Assembly (NCBI RefSeq): GCF_900491935.1 | Contig: NZ_UEXK01000004.1 | Location: forward strand, 1,140,278-1,176,763 | Direction: 5' to 3' | Length of the DNA stretch: 36,486 nucleotides | Origin: Klenkia terrae | Lineage (GTDB): Bacteria; Actinomycetota; Actinomycetes; Mycobacteriales; Geodermatophilaceae | In this document: piece by piece, positions 9,994 to 18,677 of the stretch | How positions within the stretch are numbered: the stretch's first letter is position 1 | Layout: the number at the start of each line of letters is the position of its first letter | The notes under the pieces: generated by a model | The model's database searches: none | What the model saw: the letters and a program-made list of their open reading frames with translations, nothing else | What the model was told of the DNA's origin: nothing | Made by a program: the position numbers and the translations under genes

Positions 9994-10797
9994 GTGGACC
10001 GACGTCGCTTCCTGGCCCTCACCCTGGCGGGTGGGGCCGCGCTGACCGGTTGCGGGTCGACGCCGTCCGCGGCGCCGAGCAGCACGACCACGACTCCCCC
10101 GCCGCCCACGACGCCGCCACCCACCACCCCGCCGGCGCCGTCCTTCCCGGCGCCGCAGCTGACCAGGGTGCCGATCCCGCCCGGGCGGCTCACCGAGCTC
10201 CCCGGCGACGGGTCGCTGCTGGCCTGGACCGTGGACGACGGCGACGACAGCTCGGTGGTGCGCGCCTACACCGAGTTCGGCCGGGACACCGGCACCCGGC
10301 TGACCTTCTTCCTCAACGGGAGCAAGCCGGCCTGGACCGAGAACGCCGACCTGCTGCGCCCCCTGGTCGCGGACGGCCGGATCCAGCTGGGCAACCACAC
10401 CTGGAGCCACGCCGACCTCACCTCGCTGTCCGCGGCCGGGGTGCAGGACGAGCTGCAGCGCAACCACGACTTCGTGCTGAGCACCTACGGGGTCGACATG
10501 CGGCCCTACTACCGGCCGCCCTACGGCTACCGGGACGCCTCGACCGACGCGGCGGCCGCCGAGATCGGCTACACCTGCCCGGTGCTCTGGTACGGCTCGC
10601 TGTCGGACTCCGGGCTGCTCACGCCCGACCAGGTCGTCGGCTTCGCCGACCAGTGGTTCCTGCCGCAGCACATCGTCATCGGCCACCTCAACTTCACCCC
10701 GGTGACGACGGTCTTCCCGCAGCTGACCCAGATCATCGCCGACCGCGGCCTGACCACCGTCACCCTGGACGACGTCTTCGTGCGGCCCACCGGCTGA
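9994..10797 (+). CDS. Tat-exported lipoprotein polysaccharide deacetylase (NodB homology)
   Basis: A predicted cell-surface carbohydrate esterase 4 enzyme that removes acetyl groups from a polysaccharide, possibly peptidoglycan. The 267-residue protein starts DRRRFLALTLAGG, a twin-arginine signal, and has a lipobox LTGC with Cys20. A Thr/Pro linker (about residues 27-50) follows. NodB motifs are in order: the acidic pair in WTVDDGDD (usually TFDDG), the metal-binding HTWSH, RPPYGYRD, and a final IGHLN. GTG 9994 lies seven bases after a TAACCT -10, so the mRNA is probably leaderless. Linkage to the next gene is close but no functional connection is obvious. Confidence 0.85.
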   Translation: MDRRRFLALTLAGGAALTGCGSTPSAAPSSTTTTPPPPTTPPPTTPPAPSFPAPQLTRVPIPPGRLTELPGDGSLLAWTVDDGDDSSVVRAYTEFGRDTGTRLTFFLNGSKPAWTENADLLRPLVADGRIQLGNHTWSHADLTSLSAAGVQDELQRNHDFVLSTYGVDMRPYYRPPYGYRDASTDAAAAEIGYTCPVLWYGSLSDSGLLTPDQVVGFADQWFLPQHIVIGHLNFTPVTTVFPQLTQIIADRGLTTVTLDDVFVRPTG

Positions 10798-10863
10798 CCC
10801 GGCGCCTCGCACCCGGTCACCCAGTGGCGACCGGACTGGCTCGTCGTCGCCGTCCTGGCCGGG

Positions 10864-11742
10864 GTGGTGGTCCTCGTCGTCCGGGCCAGGTGGCGGCTGC
10901 ACGCGGCCGGGCAGCCGTGGCCCCCGCTCCGGGACGCCGCGCTGGGCGGCGGGGTGCTGCTCGGGGTGTGGGTCAGCTGCGGGTTCCCGGAGGCCCGGGC
11001 CCAGCAGCTGATGTGGGTGTGGACCCTGCAGTGGCTGCTCCTGCTGCTCGTCGTCCCGGCGCTGCTGGTGGCCGCCCAGCCGGTCGCGCTGGCCCGGGCC
11101 GCGCACGGCCCGCGGTCGGTGCTGGTGCGGGTGCTCGGGTCTCGGGTTCTGCGGGTCGCCGGCCACCCCGCGGTCGGCCCGCTCTACGTGCCGCTGACCG
11201 CCGGGGCGCTGTACTTCGGCGGGCTCGGACGGCTCGTCGTGCCGCACCAGCACGCGGGCTGGGTGCTGCACGTGGCCCTCCTCGCGCTGGGGGCGCTGAT
11301 CGCGCTGCCGCTGGTCGACCGCGAGGACGCCCGCACCTCGCTCGCCGTCGGCGCCGCGCTGTCGGTCGGCGTGGTGGAGCTGCTGCTGGACGCCGTGCCC
11401 GGCATCGTGCTCCGCCTGGAGACGCACCTGACGATCCCCTGGTTCGGCGTGGGCCGACCAGGGTGGCTGGTCGACCAGCAGCACGCCGGGGCCCTCCTCT
11501 GGACGGTCGCCGAGTGCCTGGACCTGCCGTTCCTGGCGCTCACCGTGCTGCAGTGGATCCGGGTCGAGCGGGTCGAGGCCCGGCAGGTCGACGCCGTGCT
11601 CGACCGCGCCGACCGGGACGACCCGGACGCGACGACGACGCCCTGGTGGCTCTCCGACCCGGCCCTGCGGGACCACTACCGCGCGCCGGCCGGCCCGGGC
11701 CCGACGGTCAGGGGGGTGGAAACCTCCACCGGGGACCCGTGA
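10864..11742 (+). CDS. CtaG-like (caa3_CtaG) polytopic membrane protein with divergent copper site
   Basis: A 292-residue, roughly seven-helix membrane protein resembling cytochrome c oxidase assembly factors of the caa3_CtaG family. The C-terminal family motif is clear (WLVDQQHAGALLWTVAE). The usual HMVQH copper-ligand motif in the second helix, however, reads WTLQW, losing both histidines. The conserved N-terminus (WxPD plus the first helix) is encoded upstream as QWRPDWLVVAVLAG, in frame, but the first usable start is GTG 10864 (CTG 10855 is an alternative). The frame is bounded by the deacetylase stop at 10795-10797. So the true start is uncertain, or the first helix is shortened. Confidence 0.65.
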   Translation: MVVLVVRARWRLHAAGQPWPPLRDAALGGGVLLGVWVSCGFPEARAQQLMWVWTLQWLLLLLVVPALLVAAQPVALARAAHGPRSVLVRVLGSRVLRVAGHPAVGPLYVPLTAGALYFGGLGRLVVPHQHAGWVLHVALLALGALIALPLVDREDARTSLAVGAALSVGVVELLLDAVPGIVLRLETHLTIPWFGVGRPGWLVDQQHAGALLWTVAECLDLPFLALTVLQWIRVERVEARQVDAVLDRADRDDPDATTTPWWLSDPALRDHYRAPAGPGPTVRGVETSTGDP

Positions 11743-11795
11743 CGACGGGGACGGTCTCCGCGTCGGCGGGCCTCGCGGTGTGATCTGGTGCACCC

Positions 11796-13220
11796 ATGAC
11801 GATGACAGCTCCGCTGGCGCCGACGACGACCTCCCCAGACGTCGCGGGCTCCGCGCTCGCCGACGAGCTCGCGGCCGGGCTGCCGGCCGGTGCCGTGCTG
11901 ACCGACCCCGACGTCGTGGCTTCCATGAGCCGCGACCAGGCCGCGTGGGCCCCGCACGGTCGGCCCGCCGCGGTGGTCCGCGCCACCTGCACCGCCGACG
12001 TCGTCCACGTGGTGCGCACGTGCCTGCGCCACGGCGTCCCGGTCGTCGCCCGCGGTGCCGGCACCGGGCTGTCCGGCGGGGCGAACGCGGTCGAGGGCTG
12101 CGTCGTCGTGTCGCTCGAGCGGATGGACCGGGTGCTCGAGATCAACCCCCTGGAGCAGCTGGCCGTCGTCCAGCCCGGGGTCGTCAACGACGACCTGCGC
12201 GCCGCGGTGGCCGAGCACGACCTCTGGTACCCCCCGGACCCCGCGAGCTCGCCCTGGTCGACGATCGGCGGCAACGTGGCGACCAACGCCGGGGGCCTGT
12301 GCTGCGTGAAGTACGGCGTCACCCGCGACTACGTGCTCCAGCTCGAGGTCGTGACCGGCCGCGGCGAGGTCGTCCGGCTCGGTCGGCGCACCGCCAAGGG
12401 CGTGGCGGGCTACGACCTGATGGGCCTGGTCGTCGGGTCGGAGGGCACGCTCGGGATCGTCACCGAGGTCACCGTCCGGCTGCGCCCGCTGCCCGCCCCG
12501 GCCGTGACCGTCGCCGGCTTCTTCTCCTCCGTCGTGGCCGCCGGCGCGGCCGTGCGGGCGGTGGGCGAGGCCGGCCTGGTGCCGTCGGCACTCGAGCTGG
12601 TCGACCGGCACTGCCTGCGGGCCGTCGACGAGTGGAAGAACATGGGCCTGTCCACCGAGGCCGAGGTCGTCCTGCTGGGCCGGTTCGACGAGCCGGGCGA
12701 GCTCGGCGAGGGCCTCGCCGAGCAGATGGTGGCGTGCTTCCGCGCCGCCGGCGCCACCTGGGCCGAGCGGTCCACCGACGAGGCCGAGGCCGAGGCGCTG
12801 TTCGCCGCGCGGCGGCTGGCCTACCCGGCGCTCGAGCGCCTGGGACCGGTCCTGACCGAGGACGTGTGCGTCCCCAAGGAGCAGGTGCCCGAGATGCTGG
12901 CGCGCATCGAGCGGACCGCGGTCCGCCGGGGCGTCGTGATCGCGAACATCGCCCACGCCGGCGACGGGAACCTGCACCCGCTGCTGGTGACACCCCCGGG
13001 GGACGTGGAAGCCAGGGCACGCGCCGAGGCCGCGTTCGACGACATCATCGCCGACGCCCTCGCGCTCGGCGGCACCGTCACCGGCGAGCACGGCGTGGGT
13101 CTGCTCAAGCGCGACGGGCTGACCGCCGAGCTGTCCGCCGAGGTGCTCGCGATGCACCGCGCCGTCAAGGCCGCCCTCGACCCCGCCCACCTGCTCAACC
13201 CCGGCAAGGTCTTCTCGTGA
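11796..13220 (+). CDS. FAD-linked oxidase of the GlcD / D-lactate dehydrogenase type
   Basis: A vanillyl-alcohol-oxidase-fold flavoprotein that likely oxidises a 2-hydroxy acid (glycolate, D-lactate or similar). The 474-residue product has the FAD-binding segment RGAGTGLSGGANAVEG at about 85-100 and IGGNVATNAGG at about 155-165. The C-terminal FAD-oxidase domain has IAHAGDGNLHP and TGEHGVGLLKR, whose histidines usually contact the substrate or metal. There is no fused iron-sulfur domain and no glcE/glcF neighbour, so the electron acceptor is unknown. The start overlap with the downstream hydrolase points to a shared pathway. Confidence 0.88.
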   Translation: MTMTAPLAPTTTSPDVAGSALADELAAGLPAGAVLTDPDVVASMSRDQAAWAPHGRPAAVVRATCTADVVHVVRTCLRHGVPVVARGAGTGLSGGANAVEGCVVVSLERMDRVLEINPLEQLAVVQPGVVNDDLRAAVAEHDLWYPPDPASSPWSTIGGNVATNAGGLCCVKYGVTRDYVLQLEVVTGRGEVVRLGRRTAKGVAGYDLMGLVVGSEGTLGIVTEVTVRLRPLPAPAVTVAGFFSSVVAAGAAVRAVGEAGLVPSALELVDRHCLRAVDEWKNMGLSTEAEVVLLGRFDEPGELGEGLAEQMVACFRAAGATWAERSTDEAEAEALFAARRLAYPALERLGPVLTEDVCVPKEQVPEMLARIERTAVRRGVVIANIAHAGDGNLHPLLVTPPGDVEARARAEAAFDDIIADALALGGTVTGEHGVGLLKRDGLTAELSAEVLAMHRAVKAALDPAHLLNPGKVFS

Positions 13221-14098
13221 GCGCCACCACCGAGGTCGTCGAGACCGCGGCCGGACCCTTCGAGGTGCTGACCCGGCCCGGCACCACCGAGCCGGTGCTC
13301 GCGGTGCACGGGGTGTCCAGCAACAGCCGGCTGTGGGCGTGGGTCCTGGACGCCGCGCCGGAGGTCAGCCTGGTCGCCCCCGACCTCGCCGGCCGCGGCG
13401 GGACGCCGGCGCGACCGGGCCCGTCCTCGGTGCCCGCGCACGCCGAGCAGCTGGTGGCCCTGCTGGACGCACTCGGGCTCGACCGGGTCCACCTGCTCGG
13501 CATGTCGCTGGGCGGCTTCGTCGTCGCCGAGCTCGCCGCCCGGCACCCGGACCGGGTCGCCACCGTCACCCTGGTCGACGGCGGGCTGCCGCTCGAGGTG
13601 GGCGAGCAGGGACCGCCCCCGGCGGCCGCGGTGGCGCCCCGGCTGCGCGCCCAGTACGCCGACGACCGGGTCTGGGCCGACGAGGCTGCCTACCTCGAGC
13701 ACTACCGGGCAAGCGTCGCCCCGCTGACCGGGGCCGACGACCCGCGCATGCTGGCCCTGGTGGCGCACGACCTCGCGCAGGTCGACGGCGGGCTGGCCGT
13801 GCACCGCGACCTGGAGACGGTGGTCGACGACGCGGTCTCGGTCTTCGCCTCGTCAGCCCCGGCCCAGGCCCTCGCCGCCGTGCGGGCGCCGGTCAGGCTG
13901 GTCCACGCGCCGTGGAGCAACGGGGCCGGTTCGCCGCCGATGTACGCGGCCGCGCACGTGGCCCGCCTGGTCGCCGCGACGCCGTCCCTCGTCTCCGCCG
14001 AGCTGGTGGAGGACGTCGACCACGCGGCGATCATCATGACCGACCACGGCGCAGCGGCCTGCGCAGCGGCCCTGCGCGGCAACCTCGGGCCCATCTGA
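13217..14098 (+). CDS. alpha/beta-fold hydrolase, coupled to the FAD oxidase
   Basis: A 293-residue alpha/beta hydrolase. The oxyanion-hole motif VHGVSSNS and the nucleophile elbow GMSLGG are clear, and the catalytic His is probably in VEDVDHAAI near the C-terminus. GTG 13217 overlaps the oxidase stop (GTGA). An ester or lactone hydrolase supplying or consuming the oxidase substrate would fit, but the substrate is not evident from the sequence. Confidence 0.85.
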   Translation: MSATTEVVETAAGPFEVLTRPGTTEPVLAVHGVSSNSRLWAWVLDAAPEVSLVAPDLAGRGGTPARPGPSSVPAHAEQLVALLDALGLDRVHLLGMSLGGFVVAELAARHPDRVATVTLVDGGLPLEVGEQGPPPAAAVAPRLRAQYADDRVWADEAAYLEHYRASVAPLTGADDPRMLALVAHDLAQVDGGLAVHRDLETVVDDAVSVFASSAPAQALAAVRAPVRLVHAPWSNGAGSPPMYAAAHVARLVAATPSLVSAELVEDVDHAAIIMTDHGAAACAAALRGNLGPI

Positions 14099-14185
14099 CC
14101 CAGCGGTCCCAGGGGTGGATGCATCGCCCATACGAGGGGGTCGTCCGTGGAGAGGATCCCCGTCGTGCAGCCACCGCGGAGTGCC

Positions 14186-14191
14186 TAGCGT
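14186..14191 (+). promoter_or_regulatory. -10 hexamer TAGCGT for the MFS gene
   Basis: TAGCGT lies 44 bases before the MFS start, giving a leader of about 38 bases with a CAGGAG Shine-Dalgarno. The 137-base gap between hydrolase and transporter holds no other clear signal, so the transporter may be transcribed separately from the oxidase-hydrolase pair. Confidence 0.4.
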
Positions 14192-14235
14192 CACAGCCAG
14201 CGGCGGCGGCGAGCCGGCCCGGACCAGGAGAGACC

Positions 14236-15522
14236 ATGACGACGAGCAAGATCCCCACCACCGCCGTGCCGGGCGAGCCGACCGAGGCAACCACGGCACC
14301 CGCGCCCCGCATGCGGCGGATGTCCTTCAGGCTCCTGATGGTCTACGTCGCGATCCTGGCGGTGAACTCGGGTGGCAACGGGATCCTGCTGCCGAACATC
14401 GTGGCGGGGATCGACGAGGCCGGGAAGATCGGCAACCTCGCGATCGTCACCACCGTCGCCTTCGTCGCCAACATCTTCGCCCAGCCGATCGCCGGCGCCC
14501 TGTCCGATGCCACCCGGTCGCGCTTCGGCCGCCGCACGCCGTGGATGGTGGCCGGCGCCCTGCTGACCGGCGGGTTCGTCCTGGGCCTGCCGATGGCGCA
14601 GTCGGTGTTCACCGTCGCGCTGGTGTGGCTGGTCGTCCAGGTCGGCGTCAACGTGCTGCAGGCGGCCGCGACGGCCGTCGTGCCCGACCGCTACCCGGCG
14701 GCCCGCCGCGGCGGGGTCTCGGCGATGATCGGCGTCGGCATCACCATCGGCAACGCGGTCGGCGTGACCGTGGCCGGCAGCACCGCCGGCCAGGGCTCCC
14801 TGCCCTACGTGGTCCTGGCCGGCCTCGTCGTCCTCGTCGTCGGCGTCTTCGTCGTGGTCAACCGGGACGAGCCCAGCACGCACCTGCCCCACGAGCGCAC
14901 CGGCGCCCGGGAGTTCCTGCGCGGGTTCTGGGTCAGCCCGCGCCAGCACCCCGACTTCGCCTGGGCCTTCGCCTCCCGCTTCCTCATGGTGATCGGGTTC
15001 TTCGGCGCCCAGACCTTCGGTCTCTACATCCTGCGCGACTACATCGGCCTGGGCGACGAGGAGTCCAACTCCTTCGCCGCCACGATGGGCGTCGTCCTGC
15101 TCGTGGGTGTCCTGCTCTCGGCGTCGGTCAGCGGCTGGCTCTCCGACCGCGTCGGCCGGCGCAAGCCCTTCATCGTCTGGTCCTCGGTCGTCATGTCGAT
15201 CGCCCTCGCCGTCCCCCTCGCCGTGCCCACGACGACCGGCGTCCTGGTCTACCCGTTCCTGCTGGGCCTGGGCTTCGGTGCCTACATCTCCATCGACCTC
15301 GCCCTCATGACCGAGGTCCTGCCCGCCCGCCTCGGCGGGGGCAGCGCCGGGCGCGACCTGGCCATCCTCGGTCTGGCCACCACCGTCCCGCAGGCCATGA
15401 GCCCCTCGATCGCCGCGGGCCTGGTCACGCTCACCGGCGGGTACCCGGTCCTCTTCGTCTCCGGCATCGTCTTCGTGATGCTGGGCGCGGTCGCCATCCG
15501 CCGGGTCAAGGCCGTCCGGTGA
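14236..15522 (+). CDS. major facilitator superfamily transporter
   Basis: A 428-residue secondary transporter with about 12 hydrophobic helices. The loop 2-3 motif GALSDATRSRFGRRTPWMVAG is the extended form seen in sugar-type MFS carriers of the GPH/SLC45-like groups, and it recurs in degenerate form in the second half as GWLSDRVGRRKPFIVW. The substrate is unknown. Position between the oxidase-hydrolase pair and a PucR-type regulator suggests uptake of the same compound. ATG 14236 follows a good CCAGGAG ribosome binding site. Confidence 0.85.
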   Translation: MTTSKIPTTAVPGEPTEATTAPAPRMRRMSFRLLMVYVAILAVNSGGNGILLPNIVAGIDEAGKIGNLAIVTTVAFVANIFAQPIAGALSDATRSRFGRRTPWMVAGALLTGGFVLGLPMAQSVFTVALVWLVVQVGVNVLQAAATAVVPDRYPAARRGGVSAMIGVGITIGNAVGVTVAGSTAGQGSLPYVVLAGLVVLVVGVFVVVNRDEPSTHLPHERTGAREFLRGFWVSPRQHPDFAWAFASRFLMVIGFFGAQTFGLYILRDYIGLGDEESNSFAATMGVVLLVGVLLSASVSGWLSDRVGRRKPFIVWSSVVMSIALAVPLAVPTTTGVLVYPFLLGLGFGAYISIDLALMTEVLPARLGGGSAGRDLAILGLATTVPQAMSPSIAAGLVTLTGGYPVLFVSGIVFVMLGAVAIRRVKAVR

Positions 15523-15574
15523 CGGGGCACCCGGCGCCCTGACCCCGGCCGTCCCGGTGGGCGAGGATGGGGTC

Positions 15575-17242
15575 ATGGCCCCCGACGTCGCACCGACGGT
15601 CGCCGAACTGCGTCGCCGGGCCGACGAGCTGGTCGTGCTCAACGACCTGGCTCGTCGGCTCGCCGCGTTGCACGACACCCGGGACGTGCTCGACGAGGTG
15701 GCGCGGCAGGCCCGGCGGCTGCTCGGCGTGGACGTCGCCTACATCATGCTGCTGCGCGGCGACCTGCTGCGGATCGAGGTCGTGGACGGCGCCATGGGCT
15801 CGGCGATGCGCGGCATCGAGCTCGAGCGGGGCCAGGGCCTCGGTGGGCAGGTCCTGGCGACGGGGCGCCCGCTGTGGAGCGTGAGCTACCTCCAGGACGA
15901 CCGGTTCCCGCACACCGACGGCGTCGACTCGGCGGCGACCAGCGAGCAGCTGGGCGGCATCCTCGGCGTCCCCCTCGTCGTCGGGGACCACACGCTCGGC
16001 GTCCTGCTCGCCGCCGAGCGCCGGGCCCGGGCCTTCGTCGCGCACGACGTCGAGCTCCTCGCCGGGCTCGCCGCGCACGCGGCGCTGGCCCTGCGCACGG
16101 CCGACCTCTTCGACCGGGAACGGGCCGCGGCGGCCGAGCTGCGGGCGGTCAACGCCAGGCTCCGGGAGGTGAGCGCCAGCCGGGAGCGCGCCAGCGACCT
16201 GCGCGACGTCCTCAACGAGGTCGTGCTCCACGGCGAGGGACTCCCGGCGGTCGTGGCGGCGCTGCGCCGGTCGGCCGGCCTGGTCGTGGAGATCCGCGAC
16301 CACGACGGCCGGACCCTGGCGGGTGGACCGTCCCCCGAGGGCGGGCTCGTCGTACCGGTCGAGCTGCCGGGGGGACACGGCGGCGACCTGGTCGCGGCGC
16401 CGACCACGGTGCCCGAGGAGGAGGCCGTGCGCCTGCTCCGGATCGGGGCCACCACGGTGGCGGTCCTGCTGGCGTCGGAGCGCTCCGTCGCCGAGGCCGA
16501 GCTGCGCACCCGCGGCGAGTTCGTGCACGCCCTGCTCTCCTCCGGGGCCGACGAGGCCAGCCTGCTGCGCCGGGCCCGCGCCAACGGCATCGACCTGCAC
16601 GCGGTGTCCACCGTGGCCGTGGTGGACGCCGAGCCGGTCGGTGCCGCCGCGGCCGGGACGTTCGCCGCCCGGCTCGCCGCCGAGCTGCGCGGGTGGTCCG
16701 CCGCCCACGCCGGGCAGGTCGTGGTGCTGCTGCCCGTCCCCGTCGAGCAGGCACGCGCTGCCGTGGCGCGGCTGTCGGCCGCCGACGTCGCGACACCGAC
16801 CACGGGGCTGGCTACCGGCGCGGGCGGTCCCGCGGGCATCCGGGCGAGCCACGAGGAGGCCCGGCAGACCGCGGCCCTGCTGATCGCGCTGGACCGGGCA
16901 GGCTCCTGCGCCGCGGCCGACGACCTGGGGCTGTACCGGTCGCTGTTCAGCCGCTCCGGTCGCGCCGACCTCACGGCGTTCGTCCGCGCCACGGTCGGTC
17001 CCCTCCTCGACCACGACCGCGACCGGCAGCGCGACCTGGCGGTGACGCTGGAGACCTACCTCGAGCTGGCCCGCCACCACGCGCGGACCTGCGAGGCGCT
17101 GCACATCCACGCCAACACGCTGTACCAGCGGCTCGACCGGATCACCGAGGTGCTCGGGCCGCGGTGGAAGGAGCCGGGGCGGGCCCTGGAGCTGCAGGTG
17201 GCGCTGCGCCTGCACCGGCTGATCGCCGAACGGGCCGACTGA
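15575..17242 (+). CDS. GAF-domain PucR/CdaR-family transcriptional regulator
   Basis: A 555-residue regulator. Residues about 25-180 form a GAF ligand-binding domain (LARRLAALHDTRDVLDEV, then DVAYIMLLRGDLLRIEVVDG). A short coiled-coil (ERAAAAELRAVNARLREV) and a middle domain follow. The C-terminus has the PucR-type helix-turn-helix ETYLELARHHARTCEALHIH with NTLYQRLDRI, usual for purine, polyol or hydroxy-acid catabolism activators. The start ATG 15575 lies six bases after GAGGAT, a possible leaderless -10. It directly follows the MFS gene on the same strand and is the likely local regulator of the catabolic block. Confidence 0.85.
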   Translation: MAPDVAPTVAELRRRADELVVLNDLARRLAALHDTRDVLDEVARQARRLLGVDVAYIMLLRGDLLRIEVVDGAMGSAMRGIELERGQGLGGQVLATGRPLWSVSYLQDDRFPHTDGVDSAATSEQLGGILGVPLVVGDHTLGVLLAAERRARAFVAHDVELLAGLAAHAALALRTADLFDRERAAAAELRAVNARLREVSASRERASDLRDVLNEVVLHGEGLPAVVAALRRSAGLVVEIRDHDGRTLAGGPSPEGGLVVPVELPGGHGGDLVAAPTTVPEEEAVRLLRIGATTVAVLLASERSVAEAELRTRGEFVHALLSSGADEASLLRRARANGIDLHAVSTVAVVDAEPVGAAAAGTFAARLAAELRGWSAAHAGQVVVLLPVPVEQARAAVARLSAADVATPTTGLATGAGGPAGIRASHEEARQTAALLIALDRAGSCAAADDLGLYRSLFSRSGRADLTAFVRATVGPLLDHDRDRQRDLAVTLETYLELARHHARTCEALHIHANTLYQRLDRITEVLGPRWKEPGRALELQVALRLHRLIAERAD

Positions 17243-17305
17243 CTCCTCCACCCGCACCGCTGGACCACGGAGGACTTCTCCATCCCCTGCCGGCCCGGAC
17301 CCGGT

Positions 17306-17358
17306 TAGCGTCCGGACCCATGACGACCCTCCGCCCGACCCGCCCGCGCGCATCGTGA
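17306..17358 (+). promoter_or_regulatory. promoter and 12-residue leaderless uORF coupled to the second hydrolase
   Basis: TAGCGT (17306-17311) is followed by eight bases and ATG 17320. The ATG opens a 13-codon frame (MTTLRPTRPRAS, stop TGA at 17356-17358). The GTG of the hydrolase at 17355 overlaps that stop. The peptide is rich in Arg and Pro, which could make ribosome progress sensitive to those residues. No Shine-Dalgarno precedes the hydrolase start, so coupling from the uORF is the simplest explanation of how it is translated. Confidence 0.5.
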
Positions 17359-18101
17359 AGCTGGCGACGCAGGTCCACGGCGCGGGTCCGCGCCAGGTGG
17401 CCCTGGTCCACGGGCTCGGTGCCGACGGCGCGACGTGGCGCGGGCTCACCGAGCGCCTCGTCGCCGCGGGCGGGGTGGCCGTCACCACGGTCGACCTCCG
17501 CGGGCACGGGGACAGCGACCGGGCCGAGGACTACTCCGTCCGCGCGTTCGCCGACGACCTCGTCGAGAGCCTGCCGGTCGGGCTGGACGTCGTCGTCGGG
17601 CACTCCCTGGGCGGCTCGGTGCTCGAGCGCGCGGTCGCGCGGCTGGCCCCGGCATCCGCGGTCTACCTCGACCCCGGCTTCCGGCTCGGGCTGCCGACCG
17701 CGGGCCTCGCCGGGCGGCTGTTCTGGGGCACCGCCCCGGTCAGCCTGGCGGTGGCCGCGCTGGCCCAGAAGTGGCGCAGCCGGGGCCGTCCCGCCCTGTC
17801 CCCCGCCGACGCGGTGCTCCGCGACGCGGCGACCGCGCGCTTCGACCGAGGCATGGCCCTCCGCGTCTTCCGCGACGTCGCCCACGCCCCGGCGCCGGTC
17901 GCCCCGCCCGCCGTCCCCTCGACGATCGTGCTGTCCGACGACTCCCGCGCCGTGCTCCCGGACGCGACGGCGGCGCGCCTGGAGGCACTCGGCTGGGACG
18001 TCGCGCGGGTGACCGGGGTCGGGCACGACTTCTGGCTGCAGGACGCCGACCGCACCTGGGCGGCGGTGCGCGAGGTGCTGCTGGGCGAGCGGGCCGACTG
18101 A
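17355..18101 (+). CDS. alpha/beta-fold hydrolase
   Basis: A 248-residue alpha/beta hydrolase with oxyanion motif VHGLGADG, the DLRGHGDS strand, nucleophile elbow GHSLGGS and a candidate catalytic His in VTGVGHDFWLQD. No signal peptide or lid-specific signature is visible, so the substrate cannot be named. The neighbouring PucR regulator ends 112 bases upstream, and this gene has its own promoter and a short coupled upstream ORF. GTG 17355 is preferred because it forms the GTGA overlap and precedes the first beta strand closely. Confidence 0.8.
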   Translation: MKLATQVHGAGPRQVALVHGLGADGATWRGLTERLVAAGGVAVTTVDLRGHGDSDRAEDYSVRAFADDLVESLPVGLDVVVGHSLGGSVLERAVARLAPASAVYLDPGFRLGLPTAGLAGRLFWGTAPVSLAVAALAQKWRSRGRPALSPADAVLRDAATARFDRGMALRVFRDVAHAPAPVAPPAVPSTIVLSDDSRAVLPDATAARLEALGWDVARVTGVGHDFWLQDADRTWAAVREVLLGERAD

Positions 18102-18155
18102 GGGGTCGGTACCGCAGAGCGACGTCGTAGCGGAAGGACCTCGACGTCCTCGACC

Positions 18156-18677
18156 ATGCGTGAGCAGTGGACCCTCCTCGTCGCACCCGAGGGTGACGCC
18201 CGGCGGGGCGCCCAGGGGTGGTGGGCCGCGGTGGAGCGGCCCTATGCCTGGAGCATGGCTGGGCTGGCGGCGTCCGACGGTGAGGTCATCACGCGTCCGG
18301 TGCGTGACGACCGCGCCGCTCTGCTCGAAGCGATGCGCCGCACCGGATCCGAGGCGCTGGCCGGACGGATGGTCGGCACCCTGTCCGGCGGCGGACGCCA
18401 GCGCGTGCTGGTGGCCTGCGCCCTGGCCAGGACGCGCCCACCTGCCGCTGGACGAGCCCACCGACCACCTCGGGGCCCGCGCCCAGCTCGAGCTCGGGGA
18501 GCTGCTGGGCGCCCTTCCCCAGACCAGGGTCGCGGTGCTCCACGACCTCGATCACGCCCTGGCCCACAGCGACCAGGTGGCGATGGTGGACAGCGGCATC
18601 CTGGCGGCCACCGGCCCACCCGGGGCGCCGCAGCTGCCCACCGCAGGCACGTCGCGGCCCACGGGAGGCCGCGACGG
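18156..18677 (+). pseudogene. decayed ABC transporter ATPase (FecE/BtuD type)
   Basis: The C-terminal half of an ABC ATPase survives in two frames. The first frame carries EALAGRMVGTLSGGGRQRVL, the ABC signature; a +1 shift near 18432-18440 is needed to continue into HLPLDEPTDHLGARAQLELG (Walker B) and VAVLHDLDHALAHSDQV (H-loop). The Walker A half is missing and the first ~30 codons (MREQWTLLVAPEGD onward) do not resemble an ATPase. The spacing of the motifs is that of ATPases for siderophore or cobalamin importers. No permease or binding protein accompanies it. It is a relic, not a working transporter. Confidence 0.65.

Noticed and set aside
11712-11731. GGTGGA-aacc-TCCACC palindrome as a terminator or operator before the FAD oxidase
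   Set aside because: It lies within the 3' coding end of the CtaG-like gene, has only 6 bp of stem and no U-run; could be chance in this GC-rich context.
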